A stretch of DNA of 57,824 bases from an uncultured Clostridium sp. (GCA_947427095.1 CANEGO010000007.1:1-57824); one strand, 5' to 3'. Shown: positions 45,359 through 54,414, counted from the stretch's first letter. Notes: generated by a model from the letters alone, not told the origin. Made by a program: numbers and translations.

Positions 45359-46708
45359 AGATTTAAATACAAAATAACCAATAACCGCAATCACAACCAT
45401 GATAAATGATAGTATAATTACGCTAATTTTACCACTTTTATGGCCAGAATCATCTATATTTTCAGTAATATACATTTCGTTTAAATAACGTTCATAAGAA
45501 TCAGTTAAATAATATCTATCCTTACCTTTAAATATATGGTCATAATAATTTTTAAAGCTTACTGGCAACTTGTTCTTATTCTTGTTATATATTCTCTCTA
45601 TTTCTTGAAAATTGGCATCATTAGGAATTTTTTTATCTATTAAAAGTTGTAAAGTAGTAATGGCAAAGGCATAAAGATCAGTTTTTTCAGATACAATTTT
45701 ATTTAGCGGATCCCTATACTTTTGATCTACCTCATTATTAATAACATTATTTTTAATAACAAAGCAATCGCAATCTATTAACTTAACTTTTCCTTCTTTG
45801 TCAAAGAAAATATTATCTGGATTTAAATCACATATATATATGTTTTTTTCATGAAGTTTTTTCATTACTTTTTCTATTTCTTTTATCTTATCTATCTTTT
45901 GCTCAAAACTATAACTTTCACTTCTAGTCCATAAAGCTTCTCCTTCTGGCAAATATTCCATAATGTATCCTACGAATACACCATCATAATATACTAGATG
46001 TTTTGGTTTTACAATTTCCGAGATATCTATGTTTTTTATATATTTAAGTGTTTCTTCCCTATCCTTAACATACGTAAATGAAGTAGAGGTAAACATCTTA
46101 AGTATTCTTCCGTCTTGGGTCAAATAAATATTACCTGATCTACCCTGAGCTATTTTTTTTACTAGTTTAAGACTTTTATAATCAATAGAATCACTTGGTA
46201 TATCCCTAAATTTGTCATTAAGCATTCTAACCCTAACAGCAGAATTAACGCCTACACTTAAAAGACTACCATCCTCATTAATTCCCACTTCATAAAATCC
46301 AAGCGATTGATATAGCTGAAGCATAATAGAATCATGTTCATCTACTGTTACAACTACGTTTCGGCAACCAACCTCACCCGCGATATATATAACCCCTTCG
46401 ATTAATAAAACTTCCATGTTCTTATTTTTAAATTCATCAAGCACATATAATTTATTTATTTCGACTTGAGAAATGTTATTATTATTTTTAAATTCAAAGG
46501 TAGCATAACCAATAAGCATCTTATTAGTTTGAATAACAATGGTAATTTTATTTCTAAAGTACTCAGGAATAACATAATCATCTAAGTCTAATAAACAATC
46601 TTTTTTTGCCTCTTCGCTAGAAAAAGTATTAACAATATCAGCAAAAACATCAAAGTCAGTTTCTAATATTCCAAGATTAAGGTTTTCCTTTTTTACCAAA
46701 TTTATCAT
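45350..46708 (-). CDS. GNAT-like / protein kinase-like / transmembrane fusion
   Basis: A 452-residue protein with three parts. Residues 1-165 look like a GNAT acetyltransferase (strand pattern KITIVIQTNKMLIGYATFE, VEINKLYVL, LYQSLGFYEVG), but the acetyl-CoA loop reads KNKNME without the usual glycines. Residues 180-405 form a small protein kinase domain: glycine-rich loop QGRSGNIY (188-195), lysine K204, catalytic-loop D294-L-N-P-D-N299 and the metal-binding D312-C-D in place of DFG. Residues about 427-447 are a single transmembrane helix at the C-terminus, so the enzyme domains face the cytoplasm. No close relative is known to me. Confidence 0.7.
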   Translation of the reverse strand: MINLVKKENLNLGILETDFDVFADIVNTFSSEEAKKDCLLDLDDYVIPEYFRNKITIVIQTNKMLIGYATFEFKNNNNISQVEINKLYVLDEFKNKNMEVLLIEGVIYIAGEVGCRNVVVTVDEHDSIMLQLYQSLGFYEVGINEDGSLLSVGVNSAVRVRMLNDKFRDIPSDSIDYKSLKLVKKIAQGRSGNIYLTQDGRILKMFTSTSFTYVKDREETLKYIKNIDISEIVKPKHLVYYDGVFVGYIMEYLPEGEALWTRSESYSFEQKIDKIKEIEKVMKKLHEKNIYICDLNPDNIFFDKEGKVKLIDCDCFVIKNNVINNEVDQKYRDPLNKIVSEKTDLYAFAITTLQLLIDKKIPNDANFQEIERIYNKNKNKLPVSFKNYYDHIFKGKDRYYLTDSYERYLNEMYITENIDDSGHKSGKISVIILSFIMVVIAVIGYFVFKSSR

Positions 46709-46740
46709 ATAATACCACCCTTACCTTATTACTAATACAA

Positions 46741-46905
46741 TTATACAATGTTTTTACTTTTATTTCTACAAAAAAAGATAATTTTCCAAATTATCTTTTC
46801 GATAAAGTTCTGCATTAAAAAATAAGAAGTGATATCATAATTAATAGTTGCAATATTTTCTGATAATTTTGGATGTTTTGGTAAACTAAGTTCTTCTAAA
46901 TACAT
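46741..46905 (-). CDS. Possible small ORF or gene remnant (54 aa)
   Basis: An ATG at 46905 opens a 54-codon frame to 46741, with AGGAG 14 bases before it, which is far. The first half (MYLEELSLPKHPKLSENIAT) looks protein-like, while the last third lies over a 12-bp perfect hairpin (arms 46773-46784 and 46788-46799). It may be the 5' end of a lost gene. The rest of the gap 46709-46969 is AT-rich and unremarkable. Confidence 0.25.
   Translation of the reverse strand: MYLEELSLPKHPKLSENIATINYDITSYFLMQNFIEKIIWKIIFFCRNKSKNIV
46773..46799. terminator. Perfect 12-bp hairpin in the gap before the GNAT-kinase gene
   Basis: Arms AAAAGATAATTT (46773-46784) and AAATTATCTTTT (46788-46799) with a 3-base loop and T-rich flanks on both strands. 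It could terminate transcripts reading through from rbfA. Confidence 0.5.
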
Positions 46906-46952
46906 TCACACATATACAACTCCTAAGTCAATATTTTTTTTATATAATTAAA

Positions 46953-46988
46953 AAAAGAAATAAACTAATCTACTCGTTTATTTCTTTT
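46953..46988 (-). terminator. Terminator of the rimP-nusA-infB-rbfA operon
   Basis: A 13-bp perfect stem (46953-46965 and 46976-46988) with a 10-base loop overlaps the rbfA stop region; T-rich on the minus strand. Confidence 0.8.
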
Positions 46989-47308
46989 ATAATTTTTTCT
47001 ATTTTATTACCGTACGATATGGACTCATCATATATAAATCTTAAATCCGGAATTTTTCTTATTTCTAATTTTCTTTTTGCAAGTTCAGTCTTAATAAAAC
47101 CTTTAGCTGCGTTTAAATCATGCATGCACTTTTCTTTTTTTGAATCATTAAGCACCGTACAATACACTTGTGCCAAAGAAAGATCAGTATCTACCTTACA
47201 CGCAGTAATAGTTACAAATTTAATGTCCTCATCATACACTTCGTTTTGCAATATATCACTAATTTCTCTTATTAGCATATTTGCTATTCTTTCAGTTTTA
47301 ACACTCAT
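46970..47308 (-). CDS. rbfA: Ribosome-binding factor A
   Basis: RbfA binds immature 30S subunits and helps mature the 16S 5' end. A KH-like fold of 112 residues: RIANMLIREISDILQNEV, VTITACKVDTDLSLAQVYCTV and a KRKLEIRKIPDLRFIYDESI motif. It starts 3 bases after the infB stop with an AGAGGT ribosome site, so the two are co-translated. Confidence 0.93.
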   Translation of the reverse strand: MSVKTERIANMLIREISDILQNEVYDEDIKFVTITACKVDTDLSLAQVYCTVLNDSKKEKCMHDLNAAKGFIKTELAKRKLEIRKIPDLRFIYDESISYGNKIEKIIKEINE

Positions 47309-47311
47309 AAA

Positions 47312-49453
47312 TTACCTCTTTATTTCCACTAGTTCGTAAGCTTCTATTATATCTTTTTCTTTTATATCCTGATAATTTTCTAAGGTAATTCCACATTCAA
47401 AACCAGCTTTAACTTCTTTAGCTTGATCTTTTTCTCTTTGAATAGTGTTTATTGCACCATCATATATTACTACGCCATCACGAATAACACGTGCTTTAGC
47501 ACTAATTTTAATAACACCATCCAACACATAGCAACCTGCAATATTACCGGTTTTAGAAAATTTGTATATTTTTCTTATTTCAGCTTGTCCTAACGTTTTT
47601 TCTTCATATTCAGGATCAAGCATTCCTTTCATTGCTGATTCCATTTCTTCTACAACTTTATAAATTATGTTATGAAGTCTTACGTCAACGCCATATTCTT
47701 TTGCAATATCTAATATTTTCCCAGTTGGTCTTACGTTAAATCCAATAATTATTGCACTAGATGCATTTGCAAGTACTATGTCACTTTCGGTAATTGTTCC
47801 AACACCGCTTCTAATTACGTTTAATTTGCATCCCTCAACATCTATTTTGGATAAAGTATTTTTAACAGCCTCTTCACTACCTTTTACATCAGCTTTTAAA
47901 ACTATGTTAATTTCTTTTAATCCTTCAGAAATTTTACCAAATAAATCATCTAAGCTTAAAGCACTTGCTAGTGTATTTGATTTTAATTTAGCTGTTTCAC
48001 TTCTTTGTTCTGCTACACTATGCGCCTGCTTTTCTGATTCAAACGCCATGAATTTATCACCAGCGGTTGGAACTCCTGATATACCAGTTACCTCAACTGG
48101 AGTTGCTGGAAGAGCCTCAACAACCTCTTCACCCAAATCATTTTTAAGCGTTCTTATCTTACCAAAAAATTCACCAATAACAACTGGATCCCCCAATCTT
48201 AAAGTACCGTTTTGAACAAGTAAGGTAACTACTGATCCAACGTTTTTATCTAATTTAGATTCTATTACCGTTCCCATCGCATATCGAGAAGGATTAGCTT
48301 TTAGTTCTTCCATTTCAGCAATCAATAATAAATTTTCTAATAACTTATCGATTCCATCATGAGTTTTAGCTGAAATAGGAACAAATAATGTATCTCCACC
48401 CCAAGCTTCTGGAGTAAGTCCTCGTTCACTCATTTCGCGCATTACTCTATCCGGATCTGCTCCTGGTTTATCCATTTTATTTACCGCAACTATAATAGGA
48501 ACATTAGCTGCCTTTGCATGATCAATCGCTTCTATAGTTTGAGGCATAACACCATCATCTGCTGCAACAATTATAATTACTATATCAGTAATAGATGCTC
48601 CACGTGCTCTCATTTCGGTAAAAGCAGCATGCCCCGGAGTATCAATAAAGGTAATTTTTTTATCATTATATTTAACTTGATAAGCACCAATGTGCTGTGT
48701 TATACCACCAAACTCACCATCCACAACACTACTTTTTCTAATAGCATCTAAAAGTGAAGTTTTTCCGTGGTCAACATGTCCCATAATTGTAACAACTGGT
48801 GGTCTTTCTACCAAATCTTTGGGATCATCATTTATTTCAAACTTTTCAAAATTAGAAATATCTGCCGTCTCTTCCTTTTTTAAAGTTTTATTAAATTCAA
48901 GTGCAATAACAGAAGCATCATCAAAACTTATTTTTGCATTCATGTTTGTCATTATACCTATAGACATAAGTTTCTTTAAGAGTTCCGATACCGAAACATT
49001 AAGACTACCTGCAAGTTCTTTAATTGTCATACCGTCTTTATATAAGACAACGTTTTCTAATGCATCACCATAATTAGAGACCAATTTTTCTTTGTTTTTA
49101 TACATTGCCTTTTTAGCATCTTTTATGTCCTTTTGTTTACTTTTGTTTTTCTTCTTTTTCAAAGGCGCTGGTTCACTACTATAAATAGTATCTTTCTTAT
49201 CAATTAAGGTATCAACCACTTCATCATAGTAATCATCTTCCTCTATCTTTTTGATTATTTCCTCGTCTTGTTCTATTCCCTTAGTGGAATCTCCTTCTTC
49301 CTCGTTTGAAAACGCATTATCAAGTAAAACAATTGCCTCATCATCTAACATATCATCTTCGCTTGAGACATTTATATCTAATTTTTCACACATTTTTAAA
49401 ATTTCTTGGGTATTTTTATTCATATCATTTGCGTATTCCAAAACACTCATCAT
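47312..49453 (-). CDS. infB: Translation initiation factor IF-2
   Basis: IF-2 is the GTPase that brings initiator tRNA to the 30S and promotes subunit joining. After a short acidic/Lys-rich N-domain with IF2_N ([24 protein letters not shown]), the G domain has [40 protein letters not shown] and the later VPISAKT. Domains II-IV follow, ending [12 protein letters not shown]. The 713-residue length fits Firmicutes with a reduced N-domain. It lies between ylxR and rbfA. Confidence 0.97.
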   Translation of the reverse strand: MMSVLEYANDMNKNTQEILKMCEKLDINVSSEDDMLDDEAIVLLDNAFSNEEEGDSTKGIEQDEEIIKKIEEDDYYDEVVDTLIDKKDTIYSSEPAPLKKKKNKSKQKDIKDAKKAMYKNKEKLVSNYGDALENVVLYKDGMTIKELAGSLNVSVSELLKKLMSIGIMTNMNAKISFDDASVIALEFNKTLKKEETADISNFEKFEINDDPKDLVERPPVVTIMGHVDHGKTSLLDAIRKSSVVDGEFGGITQHIGAYQVKYNDKKITFIDTPGHAAFTEMRARGASITDIVIIIVAADDGVMPQTIEAIDHAKAANVPIIVAVNKMDKPGADPDRVMREMSERGLTPEAWGGDTLFVPISAKTHDGIDKLLENLLLIAEMEELKANPSRYAMGTVIESKLDKNVGSVVTLLVQNGTLRLGDPVVIGEFFGKIRTLKNDLGEEVVEALPATPVEVTGISGVPTAGDKFMAFESEKQAHSVAEQRSETAKLKSNTLASALSLDDLFGKISEGLKEINIVLKADVKGSEEAVKNTLSKIDVEGCKLNVIRSGVGTITESDIVLANASSAIIIGFNVRPTGKILDIAKEYGVDVRLHNIIYKVVEEMESAMKGMLDPEYEEKTLGQAEIRKIYKFSKTGNIAGCYVLDGVIKISAKARVIRDGVVIYDGAINTIQREKDQAKEVKAGFECGITLENYQDIKEKDIIEAYELVEIKR

Positions 49454-49477
49454 ATTTAACCACGTCCTTTCTTTTAT

Positions 49478-49741
49478 TTATTTACTTATAATTTCCTCTA
49501 ATTCTTTATAAACACTTTCTGGAATTTCAGTTTCCAAATAACGCTCTAAAATATTTGTTTTTTTTGCAATATTCAAAACTTCTAAATCCTTTTTTAAATA
49601 TGCACCATGACCATTTAATTTACCTGTCAAATCAACTGAAACCAAACCTTGATTATCTCTTACTACCCTTACAAGTTCTTGTTTAGGATACTTATCTTTA
49701 GTAACAACGCAAGAGCGCATTGGTATTTTTCTTTGCTTCAA
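49478..49741 (-). CDS. ylxR: RNA-binding protein YlxR (RnpM)
   Basis: An 87-residue DUF448 protein: PMRSCVVTKDKYPKQELVRVVRD and the GKLNGHGAYLKKDLEV motif are the family signature. YlxR binds RNA and has been linked to RNase P modulation. The start is TTG at 49741 with AAGGTG upstream. It is followed by infB with no ylxQ (L7Ae-type) gene between, unlike Bacillus. Confidence 0.92.
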   Translation of the reverse strand: MKQRKIPMRSCVVTKDKYPKQELVRVVRDNQGLVSVDLTGKLNGHGAYLKKDLEVLNIAKKTNILERYLETEIPESVYKELEEIISK

Positions 49742-49768
49742 CTTAAATCACCTTACCTTATGATACAT

Positions 49769-50854
49769 TTAGTCGGTTAGAACAATTTTTTCTTCTCTAA
49801 CTTGCTCTTCTGTTTTAACATCTATTCTATAATGTGTTAAACGAGCTGCAAGTCTTACGTTTTGTCCTTTTTTACCAATTGCTAGTGATAAGTTATCACC
49901 CTCTGCAATAGCAAGAGCTTCGTTTTTTTTCTCGTCTAAAATATAAACCTTTACATCGTGGGCAGGAGAAAGTGCGTTTTTAATAAAAGTTATTGGGTCT
50001 TTATCATACATAACAACATCTATTTTTTCACCACCCAATTCTTCGGTTATACGATTAATTCTAGAACCTTTTTCACCAATGCAGGCACCAACAGCATCAA
50101 CCTTTTCATCTTCAGAATAAACAGCGATTTTACTTCTTACTCCAGCATCCCTTGCGACACTATATAAAATTACTGTTCCGTCATTTAATTCTGGTATTTC
50201 ATTTTCAAGTAGTCTTTTAACAAAACCATAATGGCTTCTTGATAGTAGTATTAAAGGACTCTTACCAGAATCATCTATCTTTGTAACGTATACCTTAACT
50301 ACTGAACCCATTATTAAAGTCTCGCCTTTTATTAATTCTGTCTTAGGAAGTATACCGTGCATCCTTCCTAAATCAACATAATAGTTTTGAGCATCCTCCC
50401 TTGATAAAGTTCCTACTAATAATTCTCCTTCTTTATCTTCAAACTCGGCCATTATACTTTGTCTTTCTGCTTCCCTTACCTTTTGAACTAATATTTGTTT
50501 TGCAGTTGATGTTGCAACGCGTCCAAAATCTTTTAGTACGACTTCTTCTTCAATTGTTTCACCAGGTTTAATATCTGGAACTATCTTCTTAGCATCCTCA
50601 AGTAATATTTCTACAGTTTCCTCTCCGTCTTCGTCTTCCTCACCATCAGTGTATTCATTAACTACCTTTTGATATGAATATCCTTTTATTTCGCCAGTAT
50701 CCTTATTTATATCTATTCTAATGTTTGGAAGACCCGTTTCTTTAGTATAAGCCTTCTGAAGTGCCACTTCCATTCCATCAAAAATAATATCCTCACTTAC
50801 CTGTTTTTCCTCACAAATGTTCTTTAATGCTTTTACAAATTCCTTACTATTCAT
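49769..50854 (-). CDS. nusA: Transcription termination/antitermination factor NusA
   Basis: NusA binds RNA polymerase and nascent RNA and affects pausing, termination and antitermination. The N-terminal polymerase-binding domain (MNSKEFVKALKNICEEKQV), S1 domain (LLVGTLSREDAQNYYVDLGRMHGILPK), KH1 (GACIGEKGSRINRITEEL) and KH2 (LAIGKKGQNVRLAARL) are present in order. At 361 residues it has no C-terminal acidic repeats, as in Bacillus. It follows rimP by 2 bases. Confidence 0.95.
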   Translation of the reverse strand: MNSKEFVKALKNICEEKQVSEDIIFDGMEVALQKAYTKETGLPNIRIDINKDTGEIKGYSYQKVVNEYTDGEEDEDGEETVEILLEDAKKIVPDIKPGETIEEEVVLKDFGRVATSTAKQILVQKVREAERQSIMAEFEDKEGELLVGTLSREDAQNYYVDLGRMHGILPKTELIKGETLIMGSVVKVYVTKIDDSGKSPLILLSRSHYGFVKRLLENEIPELNDGTVILYSVARDAGVRSKIAVYSEDEKVDAVGACIGEKGSRINRITEELGGEKIDVVMYDKDPITFIKNALSPAHDVKVYILDEKKNEALAIAEGDNLSLAIGKKGQNVRLAARLTHYRIDVKTEEQVREEKIVLTD

Positions 50855-50856
50855 TT

Positions 50857-51108
50857 TTATTTATCTCCTTTTTCCATAGAACATACATCTAGTACGTACG
50901 CATCATCAAATTCATCTTCTATTTTATCAATTAATGGATTAATAATTTCCGTTGCACTAACACAAGTATCAACATCAACGAAAGGTTCCTTATCAATTAC
51001 CACTCGCAAAAAGTACATAGATCCATCTTTTTCATAACTAACATTACATAATTTGACGTTAATTTTCTTTAAGGGTTCCTCAATTAACGCCCTAACTTTC
51101 TCAATCAT
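50857..51108 (-). CDS. rimP: Truncated ribosome maturation factor RimP (N-domain only)
   Basis: RimP assists 30S maturation. The gene occupies its usual place directly before nusA and encodes the N-terminal alpha/beta domain: LKKINVKLCNVSYEKDGSMYFLRVVIDK and the DVDTCVSATEIINPLID motif. Only 83 residues are present against about 150 normally; the end reads YVLDVCSMEKGDK where the family has VSSPG-LDRPL followed by the SH3-like C-domain, which is absent. The ATG at 51108 is placed 8 bases from AAGGAGAG. Being followed immediately by nusA, it is a genuine short gene rather than a cut-off. Confidence 0.8.
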   Translation of the reverse strand: MIEKVRALIEEPLKKINVKLCNVSYEKDGSMYFLRVVIDKEPFVDVDTCVSATEIINPLIDKIEDEFDDAYVLDVCSMEKGDK

Positions 51109-51129
51109 AAACATTCTCTCCTTAATTAT

Positions 51130-51159
51130 AAAGAGCAGGGCTTTTAAGTCCTACTCTTT
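51130..51159 (-). promoter_or_regulatory. Leader hairpin before rimP
   Basis: In the 5' region the minus strand forms a stem of GAGTAGGAC with GCCCTGCTC (wobbles and one mismatch included) between the promoter and the rimP ribosome site. It may be an attenuator or a binding site for NusA or a ribosomal factor; only the structure is seen. Confidence 0.5.
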
Positions 51160-51171
51160 GTTGCTACAAGT

Positions 51172-51199
51172 ATTATAACATAATTGTACGGGATTGCAA
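51172..51199 (-). promoter_or_regulatory. Promoter of the rimP-nusA operon
   Basis: On the minus strand TTGCAA (51194-51199), 16 bases, TATAAT (51172-51177), with an extended TG just before the -10. Confidence 0.65.
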
Positions 51200-51237
51200 T
51201 CTTTTTTATTTTGAAATTTAATTTTATTAATAAAATT

Positions 51238-51480
51238 CTAGTCCTGATTGCCTTTATTTATTTTTTTAACTATACACGGATGGGGATTTATCCTATCAAC
51301 TAAATCTTCGTCTACATAGTCAATGTTATTTTCAATTCTTCTATATGCTGAAGCTAAAGAAATTATTGTAACTAAAGTATTTTATCCAATTAAACTATTT
51401 GGAGAATATTCATAATCATCTAAAAAAGGTAAAAATTGTATCGCTATGTAATTAATCTCCAAACGGCTTTGCCTTATAAT
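51238..51480 (-). pseudogene. Decayed coding sequence of unknown family
   Basis: A minus-strand frame reads RLEINYIAIQFLPFLDDYEYS, then a TAA at 51382-51384, then NTLVTIISLASAYRRI through DEDLVDRINPHPCIV to a stop at 51238. The composition is protein-like on both sides of the stop and no start codon or ribosome site is present. It is a gene relic between the rimP promoter and the CPBP protease gene. The family is not recognised. Confidence 0.5.
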
Positions 51481-51571
51481 AATTCGTCACATCTTTAAAG
51501 CGGAGATATTATATATTTTATTTCAAAAAAGAGCAAGGCTTATGATATAATTTATAATAGAGGTGATTAAA

Positions 51572-52297
51572 TTGGCGGACGACATAGTAAAAAATATCTA
51601 TAATAAATACTTTAAAAATTGGTTTAAAAAGAATTATAAGTTTTTGATAACAATCTTGTTATACATCTTATATCAGAGTAACTTTATACTATCTTTAGTA
51701 AACTCATTTGGTATAAGCATTAATAAAATACCTAAAAACCCTAGGATATTTTGCTTTTTTTTAAGTGATTTAATATACGTTGTTATTTTGATTTTAATAT
51801 TTAAAAAAGATATAAAAAAAGGTCTAAAAGACTTAAAAGAAAATTTTACGAATAGAACCATACTATCACTTAATTGCTGGATTGTAGGATGTCTTTTAAT
51901 GACTATTTCATCAATTATAATTAGCCTAATTTTAAAACAAGAGGTTTCAACAAATGAAGCACTAGTTAGACAAAGTATTAAAATCGCACCCTTATACATG
52001 CTATTTACATGTTCTATAGTAGCTCCAATATTTGAAGAAATGGTATTTAGAAAATCACTTTATGGTTTAATTAAGTTTAAATGGTTATTTATATTGGTAA
52101 GTGGTCTTGGGTTTGGTCTCTTACACGTTTTAGGAAGTTATAGCAATCCACTTGATTTTTTATATATAGTTCCTTACGGTTCCATGGGATGTTGTTTTGC
52201 GTATCTTTTAACCAAAACAAATAATATAACACTCCCAATAATAATTCACATGTTACATAATACTATATTAGTTTTATCCCAAATAATTGGAGGTTAA
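51572..52297 (+). CDS. CPBP-family intramembrane metalloprotease (CAAX/Rce1-like)
   Basis: A multi-pass membrane protein with about seven hydrophobic helices and the three CPBP motifs: E-E-M-V-F-R (glutamates E155/E156 and R160), the F-G-L-L-H helix (H185) and the C-terminal H-M-L-H-N motif (near 226-230). These proteases or their relatives cleave after prenylation in eukaryotes; in bacteria they often act in bacteriocin immunity or processing. The TTG at 51572 is preferred over the GTG at 51563 because the GAGGTG ribosome site covers the latter. The next gene starts one base after its stop. Confidence 0.88.
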   Translation: MADDIVKNIYNKYFKNWFKKNYKFLITILLYILYQSNFILSLVNSFGISINKIPKNPRIFCFFLSDLIYVVILILIFKKDIKKGLKDLKENFTNRTILSLNCWIVGCLLMTISSIIISLILKQEVSTNEALVRQSIKIAPLYMLFTCSIVAPIFEEMVFRKSLYGLIKFKWLFILVSGLGFGLLHVLGSYSNPLDFLYIVPYGSMGCCFAYLLTKTNNITLPIIIHMLHNTILVLSQIIGG

Positions 52298-52298
52298 C

Positions 52299-53123
52299 AT
52301 GACTAATGACGAAACAAAAAGAAAAAAAAGAAAACTAAGATGGCAAATAAAATTATTAATGCTAGTTATTGGAATTATATTATACTCTTTTTTTATTGGA
52401 ACAAAGGGAATTTTTGTTAAAGAATATAAGATAACTACAAATAAAATAGAAAGTGGTATGCATGGTTTAAAAATTCTGCAATTCTCAGATTTGCACTATG
52501 GTTCTTCCGTAAATAATAAAACCGTTAAAGATCTTGTAATAAAAATTAATGAAACAAAACCAGATATAGTTATATTTACCGGTGATCTAATAGATGAAAG
52601 ACACAAACTCACCCTTGACGAAAAAGAATTTATAATAAGTAATCTAAATGATATTAATGCTGAATTAGGAAAATATTATGTAACTGGAGAAGAAGACTTT
52701 GAGGAAGCAACATCAATATTAAATTTATCTGGCTTCGTAAATTTAAACACTAGCGAACAACTAGTTTATTTAAAAAGTTCAAGTCCAATCGTGTTAATGG
52801 GAAAAGATTCATTAAAAACTTATTTCGAATTAAATAAAGAAAATCCATTTTTTAAAATACTTGCCATCCACAACCCAAATGATATAAATGCTTATAAAAA
52901 TTATGATATAGACCTTGCAATATCAGGGCACACTCATGGTGGTGGAATAAATATTCCCAAATTAAAAGAACTATTAATTGACGGGGATTATACAAAGAAT
53001 TATCAAAAAGTAAACGAAACCAAACTATTTATTAACCCTGGAATTGGGACCAGTAAGATAAACGCAAGGCTCTTTAACCACCCTACAATATATCTTTACA
53101 GAATAAATAAAACGTCTTCTTAA
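52299..53123 (+). CDS. Membrane-bound metallophosphoesterase with degenerate motif III
   Basis: A YkuE/YaeI-type calcineurin-like phosphoesterase with an N-terminal membrane helix (about 16-34). Metal-binding motifs are D64-L-H66, G95-D96-x-x-D99 (GDLID), H191 (AIHNPN) and GHTHGG (210-215). The usual GNHD/E motif, which bridges metals and gives a catalytic His, reads GEED (130-133), so activity may be altered or lost. Relatives hydrolyse lipid pyrophosphates. The ATG at 52299 follows GGAGG; it is co-translated with the CPBP gene one base upstream. Confidence 0.82.
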   Translation: MTNDETKRKKRKLRWQIKLLMLVIGIILYSFFIGTKGIFVKEYKITTNKIESGMHGLKILQFSDLHYGSSVNNKTVKDLVIKINETKPDIVIFTGDLIDERHKLTLDEKEFIISNLNDINAELGKYYVTGEEDFEEATSILNLSGFVNLNTSEQLVYLKSSSPIVLMGKDSLKTYFELNKENPFFKILAIHNPNDINAYKNYDIDLAISGHTHGGGINIPKLKELLIDGDYTKNYQKVNETKLFINPGIGTSKINARLFNHPTIYLYRINKTSS

Positions 53124-53140
53124 AAAGACGTTTTATTTAT
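53103..53140. terminator. Bidirectional terminator across overlapping stop codons
   Basis: A 16-bp stem (53103-53118 with 53125-53140, 6-base loop), with A/T-rich flanks on both strands. The loop and stem contain the convergent stop codons of the two genes that meet here. Confidence 0.85.
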
Positions 53141-54325
53141 TGGAATCACTATTCTAACCGTGGTACCCTTTGTTTCCTTCGAAAAATAAGTAATACTTCC
53201 CTCGTGCCTTTCTATTATTTCCTTAGATAAGCAAACACCAAGACCAGTACCATTTTTCTTTGTTGTATAAAAAGCGGTACCAATTTTTTTGCTGGTTTCA
53301 TCATCCATTCCACATCCATTATCCCTTACGTTTATTACATAGTTTTTATTTATTACCTTTCCCTCTAAAATAACCATCCCAGTATCTTTAATTGATTCCT
53401 TTGCATTCTTAACTAAATTTATTAAAACTTGTTTAAGTCTGTTATAATCTCCATTTATTAACACTTCGTCTTCTAATATATCACTCTTAAATTTTACGTT
53501 TCCATTAAATGCGAGAGAAACTTCATCACATACATCTTCCATCAGCATGGTTATGTCCATCATGTTTTTATCTACGTGTATTTTAGAAACATCCGAAAAG
53601 TCTTTTAGTAAGGTTAGCGTCCTATCTATTTCTTGATCTATTATATTAATGTATTTATTTGCCTTTTTTGTATCATTTATATTAAACATATCAAGATACC
53701 CCTTACAAACTGCTAATGGATTTTTAATTTCATGAGTTATCTTAAATAAAGATTCATATAGTTTTTTTTCTTTAGTTATACTTTCAAGAGAATAATACAT
53801 TTTAACCATATTCTCAATTTTAGCATAGAATGATATTATAAAATAAAATACAAAGTACATAATTATAAATAATATAACGATTGATAAGAAATTGACTTCG
53901 AAATTACGCGGTATATTAAAAGCAATTATAGTGCCAAATAAAATTTTTATAATAGTAAAAATATTTATTACCTTATACTTAGAAAAGAAAGATATTATAA
54001 ATATTAAACTATATTCAGATAATAATAAATAAGGAGAAACACAATATAAATCAGATAAAAAAACGGATATGCAAAACGATAATACTAAAGAAGGAACTAT
54101 TCTTTTTTTATAAAGTGCTAGTAAAAACGGAATGTTAATTATAAAACCGTACATTACCGATAAATCTCCAAATCTACTACATATATAATAACTTGAAAAT
54201 ATAGCCAAATCTAAAAACAAAAATTTTTCTTCCTCAAATCTTACTTTACTGTAAACTAAATAAAGAAAATAACATAATAAAGGAAATAATAAATATATAA
54301 TATCTAAAAAAACGGAAACTACCAT
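53120..54325 (-). CDS. Membrane histidine kinase, sporulation-kinase (KinB/KinD-like)
   Basis: A 401-residue sensor with about six N-terminal transmembrane helices (residues 5-170) and almost no extracytoplasmic domain. The cytoplasmic part has the dimerisation/phospho-helix KITHEIKNPLAVCKGYLDMF (H198) and an ATPase domain with VLINLVKNAKES, VRDNGCGMD and GTGLGVCLSKEIIERH. This design is that of KinB-type kinases that feed the sporulation phosphorelay, which agrees with the coat genes around, but no response regulator is adjacent so the target is inference. Its stop overlaps that of the metallophosphoesterase gene by 3 bases. Confidence 0.85.
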   Translation of the reverse strand: MVVSVFLDIIYLLFPLLCYFLYLVYSKVRFEEEKFLFLDLAIFSSYYICSRFGDLSVMYGFIINIPFLLALYKKRIVPSLVLSFCISVFLSDLYCVSPYLLLSEYSLIFIISFFSKYKVINIFTIIKILFGTIIAFNIPRNFEVNFLSIVILFIIMYFVFYFIISFYAKIENMVKMYYSLESITKEKKLYESLFKITHEIKNPLAVCKGYLDMFNINDTKKANKYINIIDQEIDRTLTLLKDFSDVSKIHVDKNMMDITMLMEDVCDEVSLAFNGNVKFKSDILEDEVLINGDYNRLKQVLINLVKNAKESIKDTGMVILEGKVINKNYVINVRDNGCGMDDETSKKIGTAFYTTKKNGTGLGVCLSKEIIERHEGSITYFSKETKGTTVRIVIPINKTSF

Positions 54326-54414
54326 AACAATCCCCTTTCATTGAGAATGATTATATCAAGTTTCCGTGTCTTTTTTTGTCGAATTTTGTTTAAATTTATT
54401 AAATTTTGTAAGAA

